Assembly: GCF_947499265.1 (NCBI RefSeq)
Contig: NZ_CANMNK010000009.1
Coordinates: forward strand, 91,314 to 155,313
Reading direction: 5' to 3'
Length of the DNA stretch: 64,000 bases
From: an uncultured Roseobacter sp.
GTDB lineage: Bacteria > Pseudomonadota > Alphaproteobacteria > Rhodobacterales > Rhodobacteraceae
The position numbers and the translations under genes are program-made. Position 1 is the stretch's first letter. Each line of letters begins with the position of its first letter. The notes beneath the pieces were generated by a model. It was not told where the DNA came from. It worked only from the letters and a program-made list of their open reading frames with translations, and did not search any database. Shown in pieces: positions 41,933 through 52,421 of this stretch.

Positions 41933-43579
41933 ATGAGTTTCGAACGAGAGAGTTTTACGGTCATGAAAAGCAAGGTTTTGAGTTCAGTTTTGGTATGTGT
42001 TGCGTCTCCTTTGTTCTGCGAGACATACGTTGTAACAAGCGCGCCTAGCTCGGTGATAGTGTATACTGAAGGCGCCAAGGTGACTCGCAATTTGACCGTT
42101 GAGTTGCCCGTTGGACGGCACGATGTTATTCTTCCAGACTTGCCGCCCGAATTGGAGTATCAAATTCCGCAAGTCACCGTGACCAACGCAGTCTTGGGAC
42201 CGGTGTCGGTACGGAAAGATGCATTGCCCCCTCTCTCTGAAGAGGAAACAGACGACGTTGTAACGGCGCGCGAGCAATTGATGGTTGCCCAGAAGAGCTT
42301 GGCCGATCACGAGGACCAAGAAGCGCGCGTAATGTCAGCGGCGGAAGCCGCCAAATTGCAGATAGAGTTTCTCAAAGCGCTGGCTAGGAATGAAGGTTTA
42401 TCATCGGACGCCGGCGACTTGAATGAAGTTGCAGTTATGGTCGGAGAACAAACCCAGAGCGCACGGCTACAGATACTAGATGCGGAAAAAACCGTCCGCG
42501 GCATGCGAGAGACACGAGAAAGCCTGGAACAAGCACTCGAAGAGGCGGAGGAAGCTCTAGCAGCCTTGCTGACATCGGACGAGGATCGTTTTCAAGCGGC
42601 CATCACTTTGTCGACGGACACAGCTGCAACTGCAGAACTCTCCGTTTCTTATTTCGTTTCCGCCAGCTGGGAGCCGCTCTACGATGTGACCCTTTCGACG
42701 GCAAAAACAGCACAGATTGGCATTCGGCGAGGAGCCGCTATAGAGCAGTCCAGTGGAGAGGATTGGAACGATGTAGAAGTACGCTTGTCTACACTGACGG
42801 TGTCGGAAAAACTGAAACCCTCTTCGGTTTTTCCACGAAAGCTTGTGGCGGTGGATCCCGCACCACCTTTGCAGTCACTTGACCGCGGCTCAGTGCAGTT
42901 AGCAGAGCCGATTGTCGAGGCACCTGTTATCGTAGAAGAAGCTGCAGCTGCAACCTATGATGGACCAGGAGTTACCTACGATGTGCCTGCACGCATCACG
43001 GTTGCAAACGATGTGGACGCGGCTCGGATCGCTCTGGATACGATCACATTGCCTGCGGTCGTGTTCGCGAGAGCGGTCCCACTCAGAGACGAAACGGCGT
43101 ACCTGATGGCGCGATTCAAGAACACGACCGACGAGCCTTTCCTTTCGTCAAACGAGACCCTATTTTCAGTGGAAAATCAATTCGTTGGGCTGTCTGACAT
43201 GCCTGAGATCCTTGCCGGTGATGAAGGTATCCTCGCTTTCGGGCCAATAGAAGACCTTAGACTGGATCTGAAGGTTCTCGACCGAAGCGACGGCGACAGT
43301 GGCATTCTAAATCGCTCCAATGTTCGAGACGAAGAAACCCTGATCACTGTGAAGAATCTGGGCGACCAGTCTTATTCTTTGGAACTGATTGGCCAGGTTC
43401 CTTACAGCGAACAAGAAGAGCTTCAGATTACATTCACAGCTGATCCCGAACCATCGGAAGAGAACTACGATTTCATGAGAGGTGTCCTGAAGTGGGACCT
43501 CGAAGTTAGACCGAATGAAGAGATAGTCGTTTCAGTGAGCCAAAGCATTCGCTGGCCTGAAGATAAGTCACTTGAGTAG
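41933..43579 (+). CDS. DUF4139/DUF4140 mucoidy-inhibitor-like secreted protein
   Basis: Protein of 548 residues. A signal-like start (MKSKVLSSVLVCVASPLFCE) precedes the DUF4140-type N-terminal strand APSSVIVYTEGAKVTRNLTVELPVGRHDVILPDLPPEL. A coiled coil (about 100-215) and the DUF4139 beta domain (about 220-545: SVSYFVSASWEPLYDVTL, GEDWNDVEVRLSTLTVSE) follow. The strong GGAGGG lies before ATG 41933; a second ATG (41963) opens the signal peptide proper. Function of the family is unclear; the name comes from a Pseudomonas mucoidy factor. Confidence 0.85.
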   Translation: MSFERESFTVMKSKVLSSVLVCVASPLFCETYVVTSAPSSVIVYTEGAKVTRNLTVELPVGRHDVILPDLPPELEYQIPQVTVTNAVLGPVSVRKDALPPLSEEETDDVVTAREQLMVAQKSLADHEDQEARVMSAAEAAKLQIEFLKALARNEGLSSDAGDLNEVAVMVGEQTQSARLQILDAEKTVRGMRETRESLEQALEEAEEALAALLTSDEDRFQAAITLSTDTAATAELSVSYFVSASWEPLYDVTLSTAKTAQIGIRRGAAIEQSSGEDWNDVEVRLSTLTVSEKLKPSSVFPRKLVAVDPAPPLQSLDRGSVQLAEPIVEAPVIVEEAAAATYDGPGVTYDVPARITVANDVDAARIALDTITLPAVVFARAVPLRDETAYLMARFKNTTDEPFLSSNETLFSVENQFVGLSDMPEILAGDEGILAFGPIEDLRLDLKVLDRSDGDSGILNRSNVRDEETLITVKNLGDQSYSLELIGQVPYSEQEELQITFTADPEPSEENYDFMRGVLKWDLEVRPNEEIVVSVSQSIRWPEDKSLE

Positions 43580-43895
43580 GAATTGAATTCCGATTTCTGG
43601 GGACCCGACACTTCGGAATTGACCGTAGAGCACTCGTGCGCAATCTTTAGGTCGTTGCTCCGAAGCGAATGGCGGCAAAGTTCGCTTACGTAGTATCGGG
43701 GCTACAAATCCAATGACCGCTTTGGGCTGCCGCGGTTCAACTGACTAAAACTCTCGGATGACGCCTATAGCCCGGCAGCTAGGAGGAGCGCCCAGACCTT
43801 TGCAAAGTCAGGTGCAAGGCTCTAATGACCTTAGAAACCATCTTCGTAATATGAGGCGTGCCCCCTACTAATTTAGGTCTGAGGAGTGATTGGCT
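43580..43895. other. Intergenic region, no gene
   Basis: About 315 bases with no supported ORF. Contains a copy of the dispersed motif (ATGACCGCTTTGGGCTGC, 43713-43730). Confidence 0.4.
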
Positions 43896-44342
43896 ATGGA
43901 GATTTCTACGGAGCTTGTGACGAAGTTGGTGGTACTCGCAACCGCGTTGGTTGGACTCTACAAAGTTGCTGGCGCGGACGTGCATGACCCAATGGGCGAA
44001 CGCATCCGCGAGGCAATTGGTATCGTCATTGTTCCTGCCGCCATGCTGGTGCTGCTTTGGCTGTTTACGAGCGTGCTACCCTCGATCACAATTTACGAAC
44101 CGACTCCGATCAATCACGAGGCGGACGATGCCGAGCAGATGCTCGCCATCACTGAGCGGTTCTGGAAACAGGACATGCGGCAGGATGCCCTTAGGTTGAC
44201 GATAGAGCATGCTCTCGCAACAGGCCGCTATGACATAGCTGTGAAAGCTGCCGCGGACCTGAACCCAACTGGTCCGGCCGATGATGTGCGGATGAGAGCC
44301 GTAAAAGCGCTCGCGGAGAAGCAAAAACACTCGCTGCCGTAA
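43896..44342 (+). CDS. Small membrane protein with helical soluble tail
   Basis: Protein of 148 residues from ATG 43896 (GAGGAG nine bases upstream; the track uses TTG 43890). Two membrane helices (LVTKLVVLATALVGLYKVAG and AIGIVIVPAAMLVLLWLFTSVL) are followed by a soluble helical tail ITERFWKQDMRQDALRLTIEHALATGRYDIAVKAAADL that looks TPR-like. Unknown function. Confidence 0.6.
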   Translation: MEISTELVTKLVVLATALVGLYKVAGADVHDPMGERIREAIGIVIVPAAMLVLLWLFTSVLPSITIYEPTPINHEADDAEQMLAITERFWKQDMRQDALRLTIEHALATGRYDIAVKAAADLNPTGPADDVRMRAVKALAEKQKHSLP

Positions 44343-44548
44343 GAGTAGCGTATGATGCGGAACAGAAGGTGGGGTCAACGCCGCGCTTCCAATCTAATTA
44401 GCCTTAAGAACGTCAAGAGACGAAGCGGACTTTACATTGAGTACACTTAATCGCCGTAAAGTCCTGCGATACTGTCATCGACCGCTCAAAACGAAGGTCC
44501 GCTTTGGGCTGCGAGCCGTCACTAGGATATGAAAGAATCGGAGCCGTT

Positions 44549-45241
44549 TCAAACCAGTTTTTCAATCGGTTCGATAAGCTCCGGGCCATCGTCATCACGG
44601 CCAATATTATTGACTTCGTGGTACTTGAAACGCCCCTCCCATCCCATACCAAGTGAATTTTTGGCGACGGTTGTGGTGATTTCGCCTCTGATCCAGCCGT
44701 TCAGTTCGTCCTGCGTCATCAGCACAGTCATTCGGTTATGAATGTGAGCGATCTGCTCGGATGGCTCTCGCGTCAGAAGGGTGCAGGTTTTCGTTCCGTC
44801 TGGCAATGTCGAGTGCAGCCCTGCGAAGAAGAGCACCGGTGCGTTTGTTTGGATGGTGATGTAGTTTGGTCGCCGGTCGTTCTTCGGACCCGTCCACTCA
44901 TAGTATCCGATTGCTAGAATAGCGCATCGCGCATGATTCCAAGCCGTTTTGAATGTGGGTTTGTCGGCAGCGGTCTCAATGCGAGCGTTGAATGTGGTCT
45001 GTTTTCAATCTTTCACATCGTGCTTGAACCAATGTGGCACAAACCACCGGCGGGCGGTGGTGAGAAGGTACCCTTCGTCTTTCTGACGGATCATGCTAAC
45101 CGATTGTGTTGGCTTGATGTTCCACCCGGTGGCCGGTTGGCGCGCGTTGTCGTCAAGCGAAGCCTTCTCGTAGAGGAAGTCCTCGATGATCTCTAGCATC
45201 TGGGCTTGCGTTAGGTTCCCACCGACTAATCTTCCACACAT
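44549..45241 (-). pseudogene. SRAP/YedK-type SOS-response peptidase gene with in-frame TGA
   Basis: Reads MCGRLVGGNLTQAQMLEIIEDFLYEKASLDDNARQPATGWNIKPTQSVSMIRQ ... WFVPHWFKHDVKD, then TGA at 45005-45007, then continues in the same frame KQTTFNARIETAADKPTFKTAWNHARCAILAIGYYEWTGP ... GLHSTLPDGTKTCTLLTREPSEQIAHIHNRM to the end. The catalytic Cys2 and the conserved Asn, Glu and His sites are all present. The TGA stands where relatives have Trp (TGG), codon 79 of 230, so a single base change separates it from a full gene. SRAP proteins crosslink abasic sites in single-stranded DNA. The ORF track shows it as two separate ORFs. Confidence 0.88.
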
Positions 45242-45468
45242 GTTGGAAGCTTAGGAGGCGATCCTGAGGCAGACAATAGATGATTTATTGTGCTGAATCG
45301 TAGAGCGTGGGTGGGCTGTTGGTTCGGTGTCGAGAATGGGTTGCTTTGATGGTTTTTAATAACTGCCTTGGTTCTGGTGAAAAGCGGGGTTTCAAGGATT
45401 CCCGAAATGTTCTCTATTCATTCCAATTGCGTTTTAATCCTACATCATTGAATTAAAGCGCAATATTG

Positions 45469-45514
45469 CGGTTTTCGAGACCGCCCCGTTCGACCACTCC
45501 GGCACCTCTCCGCG
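45469..45514. repeat. 46-bp tRNA 5'-half repeat, distal end of right island
   Basis: Identical to 38039-38084: anticodon to acceptor 5' strand plus three upstream bases of tRNA-Ser(CGA). No tRNA 3' half is present here, so this copy is not a functional tRNA. It marks where backbone sequence resumes. Confidence 0.85.
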
Positions 45515-45671
45515 GGGGTCTGGTGGACAGTATTTATGCGCCTTTTGATGCTGTGACAAGGGGAGATTGGCCAGCGACCGCTGCACATGGGGAATTTCAT
45601 TGCCCCGAGACACAATTCCCCTAGACTCTCGCCCAACATCGAACAGATACCAATAATCACAGGAGACCGAC

Positions 45672-46511
45672 ATGACCGCCCTGATCCGAAATTATGCTCT
45701 GGTGCTGATGGTTGCGCTGATGGGCGTGGCAGCCGCAACCGGGGTGCGTGCGTCAAATCTGGACCGCCTCGAAGCTTTCATGGAAGTGACCGGGTTTGAT
45801 GTCGCGCTGGAAAGCATCCGGCTGTCGGCGGAGACAGCACCCAATATGATCGGGCTGGAGGCGGATGATTTCGGCACGGAATGGACGCGGCTGGTGGAGG
45901 AAGTCTTCGACACCGAGCAGATGCATTCAATGGCCATCGACATCCTGTCCCAAACGCTTGACGAGGAGAATTTGAATCACGCGGTCGAATTCTATGCCTC
46001 CGCCCTCGGACAACGCCTCGTGCTCGCTGAAAACGCCTCTCACATGAAAGAGGACGAACAGCTGAAGACCGAGAGCGGCGAGGCCATTGTCGCCGGGCTA
46101 TTGCAGCTTGGCTCCCCCCGTCTTGAGGAGCTGAAACGCCTGAACAATGCCACCGGGTCCGAGGACGCCTCCATCCGGGCCATTCAGGAGGTGCAGGTGC
46201 GGTTCCTCATGGCGGCGGCTTCGGCCGGCGTGATCGATCTGCGCATGGATGAGGAAGACCTGCGCGAAAGCCTGAAATCGCAGGAAGGCGAGATGCGGCT
46301 CAGCATGCAGCGCTCCGCCTTGTCCGGATCGGCCTATACCTATCAGGCGTTTTCAGATGACGAAATCACGGCCTACGCGGATGCCCTGGAAAATCCGAAG
46401 ATGCGGCAGGTCTATGAATTGATGAACGCCGTGCAGTTCGAGATCATGGCGAACCGATATGAGGCCGTGGCCCAGCGGATGCAGTCGTTGCGGCCAAGCC
46501 AAGACCTCTGA
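45672..46511 (+). CDS. Exported DUF2059-type protein
   Basis: Protein of 279 residues. The signal peptide ALVLMVALMGVAAATGVRAS is followed by a helical DUF2059-like region (LDRLEAFMEVTGFDVALESIRLSAETAP ... HAVEFYASALGQRLVLAENAS, and FSDDEITAYADALENPKMRQVYELMNAVQFEIM). Probably periplasmic. Role unknown. First of a two-gene pair with a paralogue four bases downstream. First backbone gene after the island junction. Confidence 0.78.
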   Translation: MTALIRNYALVLMVALMGVAAATGVRASNLDRLEAFMEVTGFDVALESIRLSAETAPNMIGLEADDFGTEWTRLVEEVFDTEQMHSMAIDILSQTLDEENLNHAVEFYASALGQRLVLAENASHMKEDEQLKTESGEAIVAGLLQLGSPRLEELKRLNNATGSEDASIRAIQEVQVRFLMAAASAGVIDLRMDEEDLRESLKSQEGEMRLSMQRSALSGSAYTYQAFSDDEITAYADALENPKMRQVYELMNAVQFEIMANRYEAVAQRMQSLRPSQDL

Positions 46512-46514
46512 CCC

Positions 46515-47324
46515 ATGCGCGTAATCGCTCTTGTCATCACGTTTTGTCTGACGGCGATACCGCTGTGGGCGGATGCGCGGGTGACCATCTTGATGGATGC
46601 GCTGCGGTTGCCGGATCTGGTCCAGACGATCCGCGCGGAAGGTTTGCGCGACGCGCAGGCGATTAATGAGGACATGCTGGACGGGCAGGGCGGCCCCTTC
46701 TGGGAGGCGCAGGTTCATGCGCTCTATGATCCGGTGGTGATGACGGATGTGCTGTTTCGTGCCCTGCGGCAGGGCCTGGACGATGACGCGCTTGATGCCG
46801 CGGTGACGTTCTTTGACAGCCTGCGCGGTCAACGGATCATGGAGATGGAAATCGCCGCCCGTCAGGCCATGATGGACGAAGCGGTGCAGGAGGCATCGAT
46901 TGAAGCCTATGATACGCTGGCCGCATCTGACGACCCGCATGCGGCACTGGTGGCGCAATTCGTGCAGACCAATGATCTGCTGGAACTCAACGTGGCCGTC
47001 GCCATGAGCAGCAGTTACCAATTTTATCGCGGCATGGCGGATGGTGGTCTTCTGAAAAGCTCCGAGAGCGATATACTCTCCGACGTCTGGGCCTCGGAGG
47101 GCACGGTGCGCAATGAGGCGCGCGATTGGCTCTTTGGCTATTTCATGCTGGCCTATCAGCCCTTGGATCTTGCTGATCTGCAGGCTTATCTCGCCTTCTC
47201 CGAAAGCCCTGCGGGCCAGGCGCTGAATACCGCGCTGATTTTCGGATCGGAAACCATGTTCAAGGATATTGCCTACGGTCTGGGGCGGGCTGTCGCGATG
47301 AATGCCGTGGGCAACGACATCTGA
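46515..47324 (+). CDS. Exported DUF2059-like protein, paralogue
   Basis: Protein of 269 residues with a signal peptide (MRVIALVITFCLTAIPLWADA). Helical layout like the preceding protein: LMDALRLPDLVQTIRAEGL ... LDAAVTFFDSLRGQRIMEMEIAARQAM and LADLQAYLAFSESPAGQALNTALI. Same operon (four bases apart), diverged duplicate. Function unknown. Confidence 0.78.
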   Translation: MRVIALVITFCLTAIPLWADARVTILMDALRLPDLVQTIRAEGLRDAQAINEDMLDGQGGPFWEAQVHALYDPVVMTDVLFRALRQGLDDDALDAAVTFFDSLRGQRIMEMEIAARQAMMDEAVQEASIEAYDTLAASDDPHAALVAQFVQTNDLLELNVAVAMSSSYQFYRGMADGGLLKSSESDILSDVWASEGTVRNEARDWLFGYFMLAYQPLDLADLQAYLAFSESPAGQALNTALIFGSETMFKDIAYGLGRAVAMNAVGNDI

Positions 47325-47510
47325 TCCATTCACGCTTGACATAAGCGCCCGGGTGGTGCATCTGGCGGCTTCGTAAAGCAGGTCCGGTTCGCCGGGCCTT
47401 GTTGTCTTATAAATGAACACTCCGACCGGAGTGCGCTGTTCGAGGTGGCCATCAGGCCAAAACGCCCGAGATCGGGGACCACAGGACGCGGGTAATGCGA
47501 AGGAAACGCG
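47325..47510 (+). promoter_or_regulatory. Leader region of rplU-rpmA
   Basis: TTGACA at 47336 is a likely -35 element, without a good -10. The transcribed leader holds the small hairpin CACTCC-gacc-GGAGTG (47417-47432), of the type seen in L21 leaders, before the GAAGGAAACGCG ribosome site. Confidence 0.45.
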
Positions 47511-48185
47511 ATGTTTGCAGTCCTCAAGACTGGCGGCAAGCAGTACAAGGTTCAATCGGGCGATATGCTCCGCGTTGAAAAACTGGCTGCCGATGCGGGT
47601 GAAACCGTTCAATTCAATGATATTCTGATGCTGGGGGGCGACAAGACCGTTGTCGGCGCACCCTTCGTCAAGGACGCCGGCGTTCAGGCCGAGGTCGTCG
47701 ATCAGGTCAAGGGCGAGAAGGTCATCAACTTCGTCAAGCGTCGCCGGAAGCACTCTTCCAAGCGCACGAAGGGCCACCGCCAGAAACTGACCCTGATCAA
47801 GGTCACCGATATTCTGGCCTCCGGCGCAGATAAGTCCGGCGTGAAAGCGGCCATGGGCGCAGGCTCCGTTTCCGCAAAAGCGGTCGAAGCGGCAGCCCCC
47901 AAGAAAGCGGCCCCGAAGAAAGCCGAAGCCAAGGCCGACGCGCCGAAGGCAAAGGCGGCTCCTAAGGCGGCCAAAGCCGACGCGGGTGCGGACGATCTGA
48001 AAAAGCTGTCCGGCGTTGGTCCGGCGCTTGAGAAAAAGCTGATCGAAGGCGGCGTGACCTCCTTTGCTCAGATTGCGGCATGGACGGAAGAGGACGTTGC
48101 TGCTATGGACGAGAAACTGTCGTTCAAAGGCCGGATCGAGCGCGAAGGCTGGATCGAACAGGCCAAAGAACTGGCTAAAGGCTAA
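47511..48185 (+). CDS. rplU: 50S ribosomal protein L21 with C-terminal HhH extension
   Basis: Ribosomal large-subunit protein. Residues 1-105 are canonical L21 ([25 protein letters not shown] ... [28 protein letters not shown]). Then comes an Ala/Lys/Pro linker (about 120-160) and a helix-hairpin-helix-like end ([64 protein letters not shown]). Total 224 residues, twice the usual length. Such extensions occur in Rhodobacterales. Eleven bases before rpmA. Confidence 0.95.
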   Translation: MFAVLKTGGKQYKVQSGDMLRVEKLAADAGETVQFNDILMLGGDKTVVGAPFVKDAGVQAEVVDQVKGEKVINFVKRRRKHSSKRTKGHRQKLTLIKVTDILASGADKSGVKAAMGAGSVSAKAVEAAAPKKAAPKKAEAKADAPKAKAAPKAAKADAGADDLKKLSGVGPALEKKLIEGGVTSFAQIAAWTEEDVAAMDEKLSFKGRIEREGWIEQAKELAKG

Positions 48186-48196
48186 GGAGAGACCAA

Positions 48197-48466
48197 ATGG
48201 CACATAAAAAAGCAGGTGGTTCATCCCGGAACGGTCGCGACTCAGCGGGCCGTCGTCTTGGCGTGAAACTCTACGGTGGTCAGGCGGCCATCCCCGGCAA
48301 CATCATCGTACGTCAGCGCGGCACCAAGTTCTGGCCGGGTGAAGGCGTGGGCATGGGCAAGGATCACACGATCTTTGCAACTGTCGATGGCGCCGTGACC
48401 TTCCACAAGGGTCTCAAGAACCGTACGTTTATTTCGGTCCTGCCGGTGGCGGAGGCCGCTGAATAA
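48197..48466 (+). CDS. rpmA: 50S ribosomal protein L27
   Basis: Protein of 89 residues, [65 protein letters not shown], full length and canonical. Its N-terminus reaches the peptidyl transferase centre. Preceded by AAGGAGAG and cotranscribed with rplU. A terminator follows. Confidence 0.97.
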   Translation: MAHKKAGGSSRNGRDSAGRRLGVKLYGGQAAIPGNIIVRQRGTKFWPGEGVGMGKDHTIFATVDGAVTFHKGLKNRTFISVLPVAEAAE

Positions 48467-48495
48467 GCCCTTTCCCAAGGACATGACACATTCAG

Positions 48496-48532
48496 GGGGA
48501 TCGGCGACACCGCCGGTCCCCTTTCTCATTTT
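48496..48532 (+). terminator. Rho-independent terminator after rpmA
   Basis: GGGGATCGGCG-acac-CGCCGGTCCCC (one T-G pair) followed by TTTCTCATTTT. Ends the ribosomal-protein unit just before the GNAT gene. Confidence 0.8.
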
Positions 48533-48557
48533 CGCCATACCGAAATGTTAGGCTCAC

Positions 48558-49061
48558 ATGATGTCGAAGAGCATCCACACCGAACGGCTGACGCTGCGTC
48601 CTTACCGGGATGAGGACGCGACCGTTGTGGCTGAGCTGATTGGCAACCTGTCGGTATCGCGCTGGCTGACCCGCGTGCCGCATCCCTATACGCTACAGGA
48701 TGCGCTGAGCTATTTCGAGCTTTCCTCAGGCGCGGAAAACGTGCTGGCCATCACGCTTGAGGATGATGTGATCGGCGGCTGCGCAATCGAGACTGAGCTT
48801 GGCTACTGGCTGGGAGAACCCTACTGGGGCAAGGGCTATGCGTCGGAGGCCGCGGCCGCGCTTGTGGACCGCCACTTTCGCACAAACACCACGACATTGC
48901 GGTCTGGCTACATGCCGGGCAACAATGCGTCAGCGCGCGTGCTGTCCAAGCTGGGGTTCGAGCCTGCGGATGTTCAGGACGCGGAATGCCGCGCGTTGCA
49001 CACCACGGTGAGCCTGCAGAAAATGAGGTTGTCGGTTGAGAGCTGGAGGGCGCGGTCATGA
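48558..49061 (+). CDS. GNAT-family N-acetyltransferase (RimJ/RimL-like)
   Basis: Protein of 167 residues (MMSKSIHTERLTLRPYRDEDATVVAELIGNLSVSRWLTRVPHPY). Acetyl-CoA-binding motif region GYWLGEPYWGKGYASEAAAALVDRHF and the late NNASARVLSKLGFEP are typical of the RimJ/RimL group. Probably acetylates a protein N-terminus or an amine; substrate unknown. Its stop overlaps the LysE gene start. Confidence 0.88.
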   Translation: MMSKSIHTERLTLRPYRDEDATVVAELIGNLSVSRWLTRVPHPYTLQDALSYFELSSGAENVLAITLEDDVIGGCAIETELGYWLGEPYWGKGYASEAAAALVDRHFRTNTTTLRSGYMPGNNASARVLSKLGFEPADVQDAECRALHTTVSLQKMRLSVESWRARS

Positions 49062-49660
49062 GCGTCGCTGTCGCCAGTTTCGCCATCTTTGCCGCCTCTC
49101 AGGTCGGCACGCCAGGCCCTGCCAATATGGCCCTGATGGCCACCGGCGCGCGCTACGGGTTTCGTGCGGCATTGCCTTTTGTTGCAGGGGTGGCTCTGGG
49201 CAAACAGCTGGTGATCTGGCCTGTCGGTTTTGGCCTGATGGAACTGGCCGACAGAGCGCCATGGGTGTTCGAGGCGCTGAAGTATGCCTCTGCCGCCTAT
49301 ATCATCTGGCTTGCCTGGAAAGTCGCAAACCTGCGCTTGACCGCCACACAAGATGCCCAGAGCGCGCCCGGATTTGCCGCCGGTCTTATCGTACACCCGC
49401 TGAACCCCAAGGCCTGGGCGATGATTGTCGGTGGATTTACAGCTTTTGTGGCGCCCGGCACGCCTGCCATTACCGCAACAGCAACCATTGCTGCGGTATT
49501 GCTCAGCTGCCAGATTCTGTTGCATCCGCTTTGGACACTTGCCGGTGAGGCAATCGCCAAGACCGTAGCAGGAACGGCAATGGAACCTTATCTCATGTGG
49601 ACCCTCGCGGCGTTGACCGTCGCGTCGGTGTTATTCGTATTGTTCGGAGGAGGGACATGA
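49058..49660 (+). CDS. LysE-family amino-acid exporter
   Basis: Inner-membrane exporter of 200 residues with about six helices. MSVAVASFAIFAASQVGTPGPANMALMATGARYGFRAALPFVAGVALG has the LysE/RhtB hallmark TPGPAN. NPKAWAMIVGGFTAFV is also typical. Overlaps the GNAT genes on both sides (ATGA each), forming a tight three-gene unit. Substrate not decidable. Confidence 0.88.
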   Translation: MSVAVASFAIFAASQVGTPGPANMALMATGARYGFRAALPFVAGVALGKQLVIWPVGFGLMELADRAPWVFEALKYASAAYIIWLAWKVANLRLTATQDAQSAPGFAAGLIVHPLNPKAWAMIVGGFTAFVAPGTPAITATATIAAVLLSCQILLHPLWTLAGEAIAKTVAGTAMEPYLMWTLAALTVASVLFVLFGGGT

Positions 49661-50199
49661 CGGTGGAAATGAAAAAGATAATCGCGCAGCCCACGGTGGA
49701 AACCGATCGCTTTGTGCTGCGGCCCCTGCGTAAATCTGACATGGGCCTCATCGACCTTTATGGCGGTGACGAACGCGTGGCGCGCATGACCACCTCCATT
49801 CCACACCCCGTGCCGCCGGGCATGACCGAGGCGTTTGTGGCCCGCGCGATGTCCGATGAGCGTGATGAGGACGTCTGGGCGATGGATGGGACTCTCTCGG
49901 ATGGCTCTGAACTGATGGGCCTGATTTCGCTGGAGCGGATGGACCGCGACCAATCCGAAGTGAGCTATTGGGTGGCACCGCCCTATTGGAACACCGGCCT
50001 CGCATCAGATGCGGTTCAGGCTCTGGTGAGCGCCAATCCGTTGCGCAACAAGACCATGTTCGCCAGCGTGTTTCAGGACAACCCGGCCTCGGCGCGGGTG
50101 CTGACCCATTGCGGGTTCGAATACCTTGGCGATGCGGAAAGCTTCAGCGTGGCACGTGATACCACGGTGCCCACCTGGACCTATTTGCGAAAACTGTGA
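49657..50199 (+). CDS. GNAT-family N-acetyltransferase (RimJ/RimL-like)
   Basis: Protein of 180 residues from ATG 49657 (GGAGGG just upstream, overlapping the LysE stop); the track start is 20 codons early. ETDRFVLRPLRKSDMGLIDLYGGDERVARMTTSIPHPVPPG, SYWVAPPYWNTGLASDAVQALV and NPASARVLTHCGFEYLG show the RimJ/RimL-type fold. A paralogue of the gene at 48558. Confidence 0.88.
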   Translation: MTVEMKKIIAQPTVETDRFVLRPLRKSDMGLIDLYGGDERVARMTTSIPHPVPPGMTEAFVARAMSDERDEDVWAMDGTLSDGSELMGLISLERMDRDQSEVSYWVAPPYWNTGLASDAVQALVSANPLRNKTMFASVFQDNPASARVLTHCGFEYLGDAESFSVARDTTVPTWTYLRKL

Positions 50200-50225
50200 T
50201 TGAGGGCAGCGCCCCTTAAGGCTAG

Positions 50226-52363
<2,138 letters not shown>

Positions 52364-52421
52364 ACCGTGACGTGGAAAACGGCATGGTCGATCTCCAACA
52401 TGAAGTACAGGGCGCAACACA

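Larger units (their letters stand above)
38039..45514. mobile_element. Right genomic island at tRNA-Ser(CGA)
   Basis: About 7.4 kb between the two 46-bp repeats. It holds a serine recombinase, an FRG-domain protein, several envelope proteins of unknown function and an interrupted SRAP gene. Crossover in the anticodon region, not the 3' end, distinguishes it from the left island. No tyrosine integrase is left inside, so it is probably non-autonomous. Confidence 0.7.

Noticed and set aside
44549-44836. Independent small gene starting at GTG (MLFFAGLHSTLP)
   Set aside because: It is the in-frame second half of the SRAP gene after the TGA.
45469-45514. Second tRNA-Ser gene
   Set aside because: Only the 5' half is present; variable arm, T arm and 3' acceptor strand are missing.
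46353-48224. 623-codon minus-strand ORF opposite DUF2059 and rplU
   Set aside because: Antisense of certain genes including L21; His/Arg-rich shadow.
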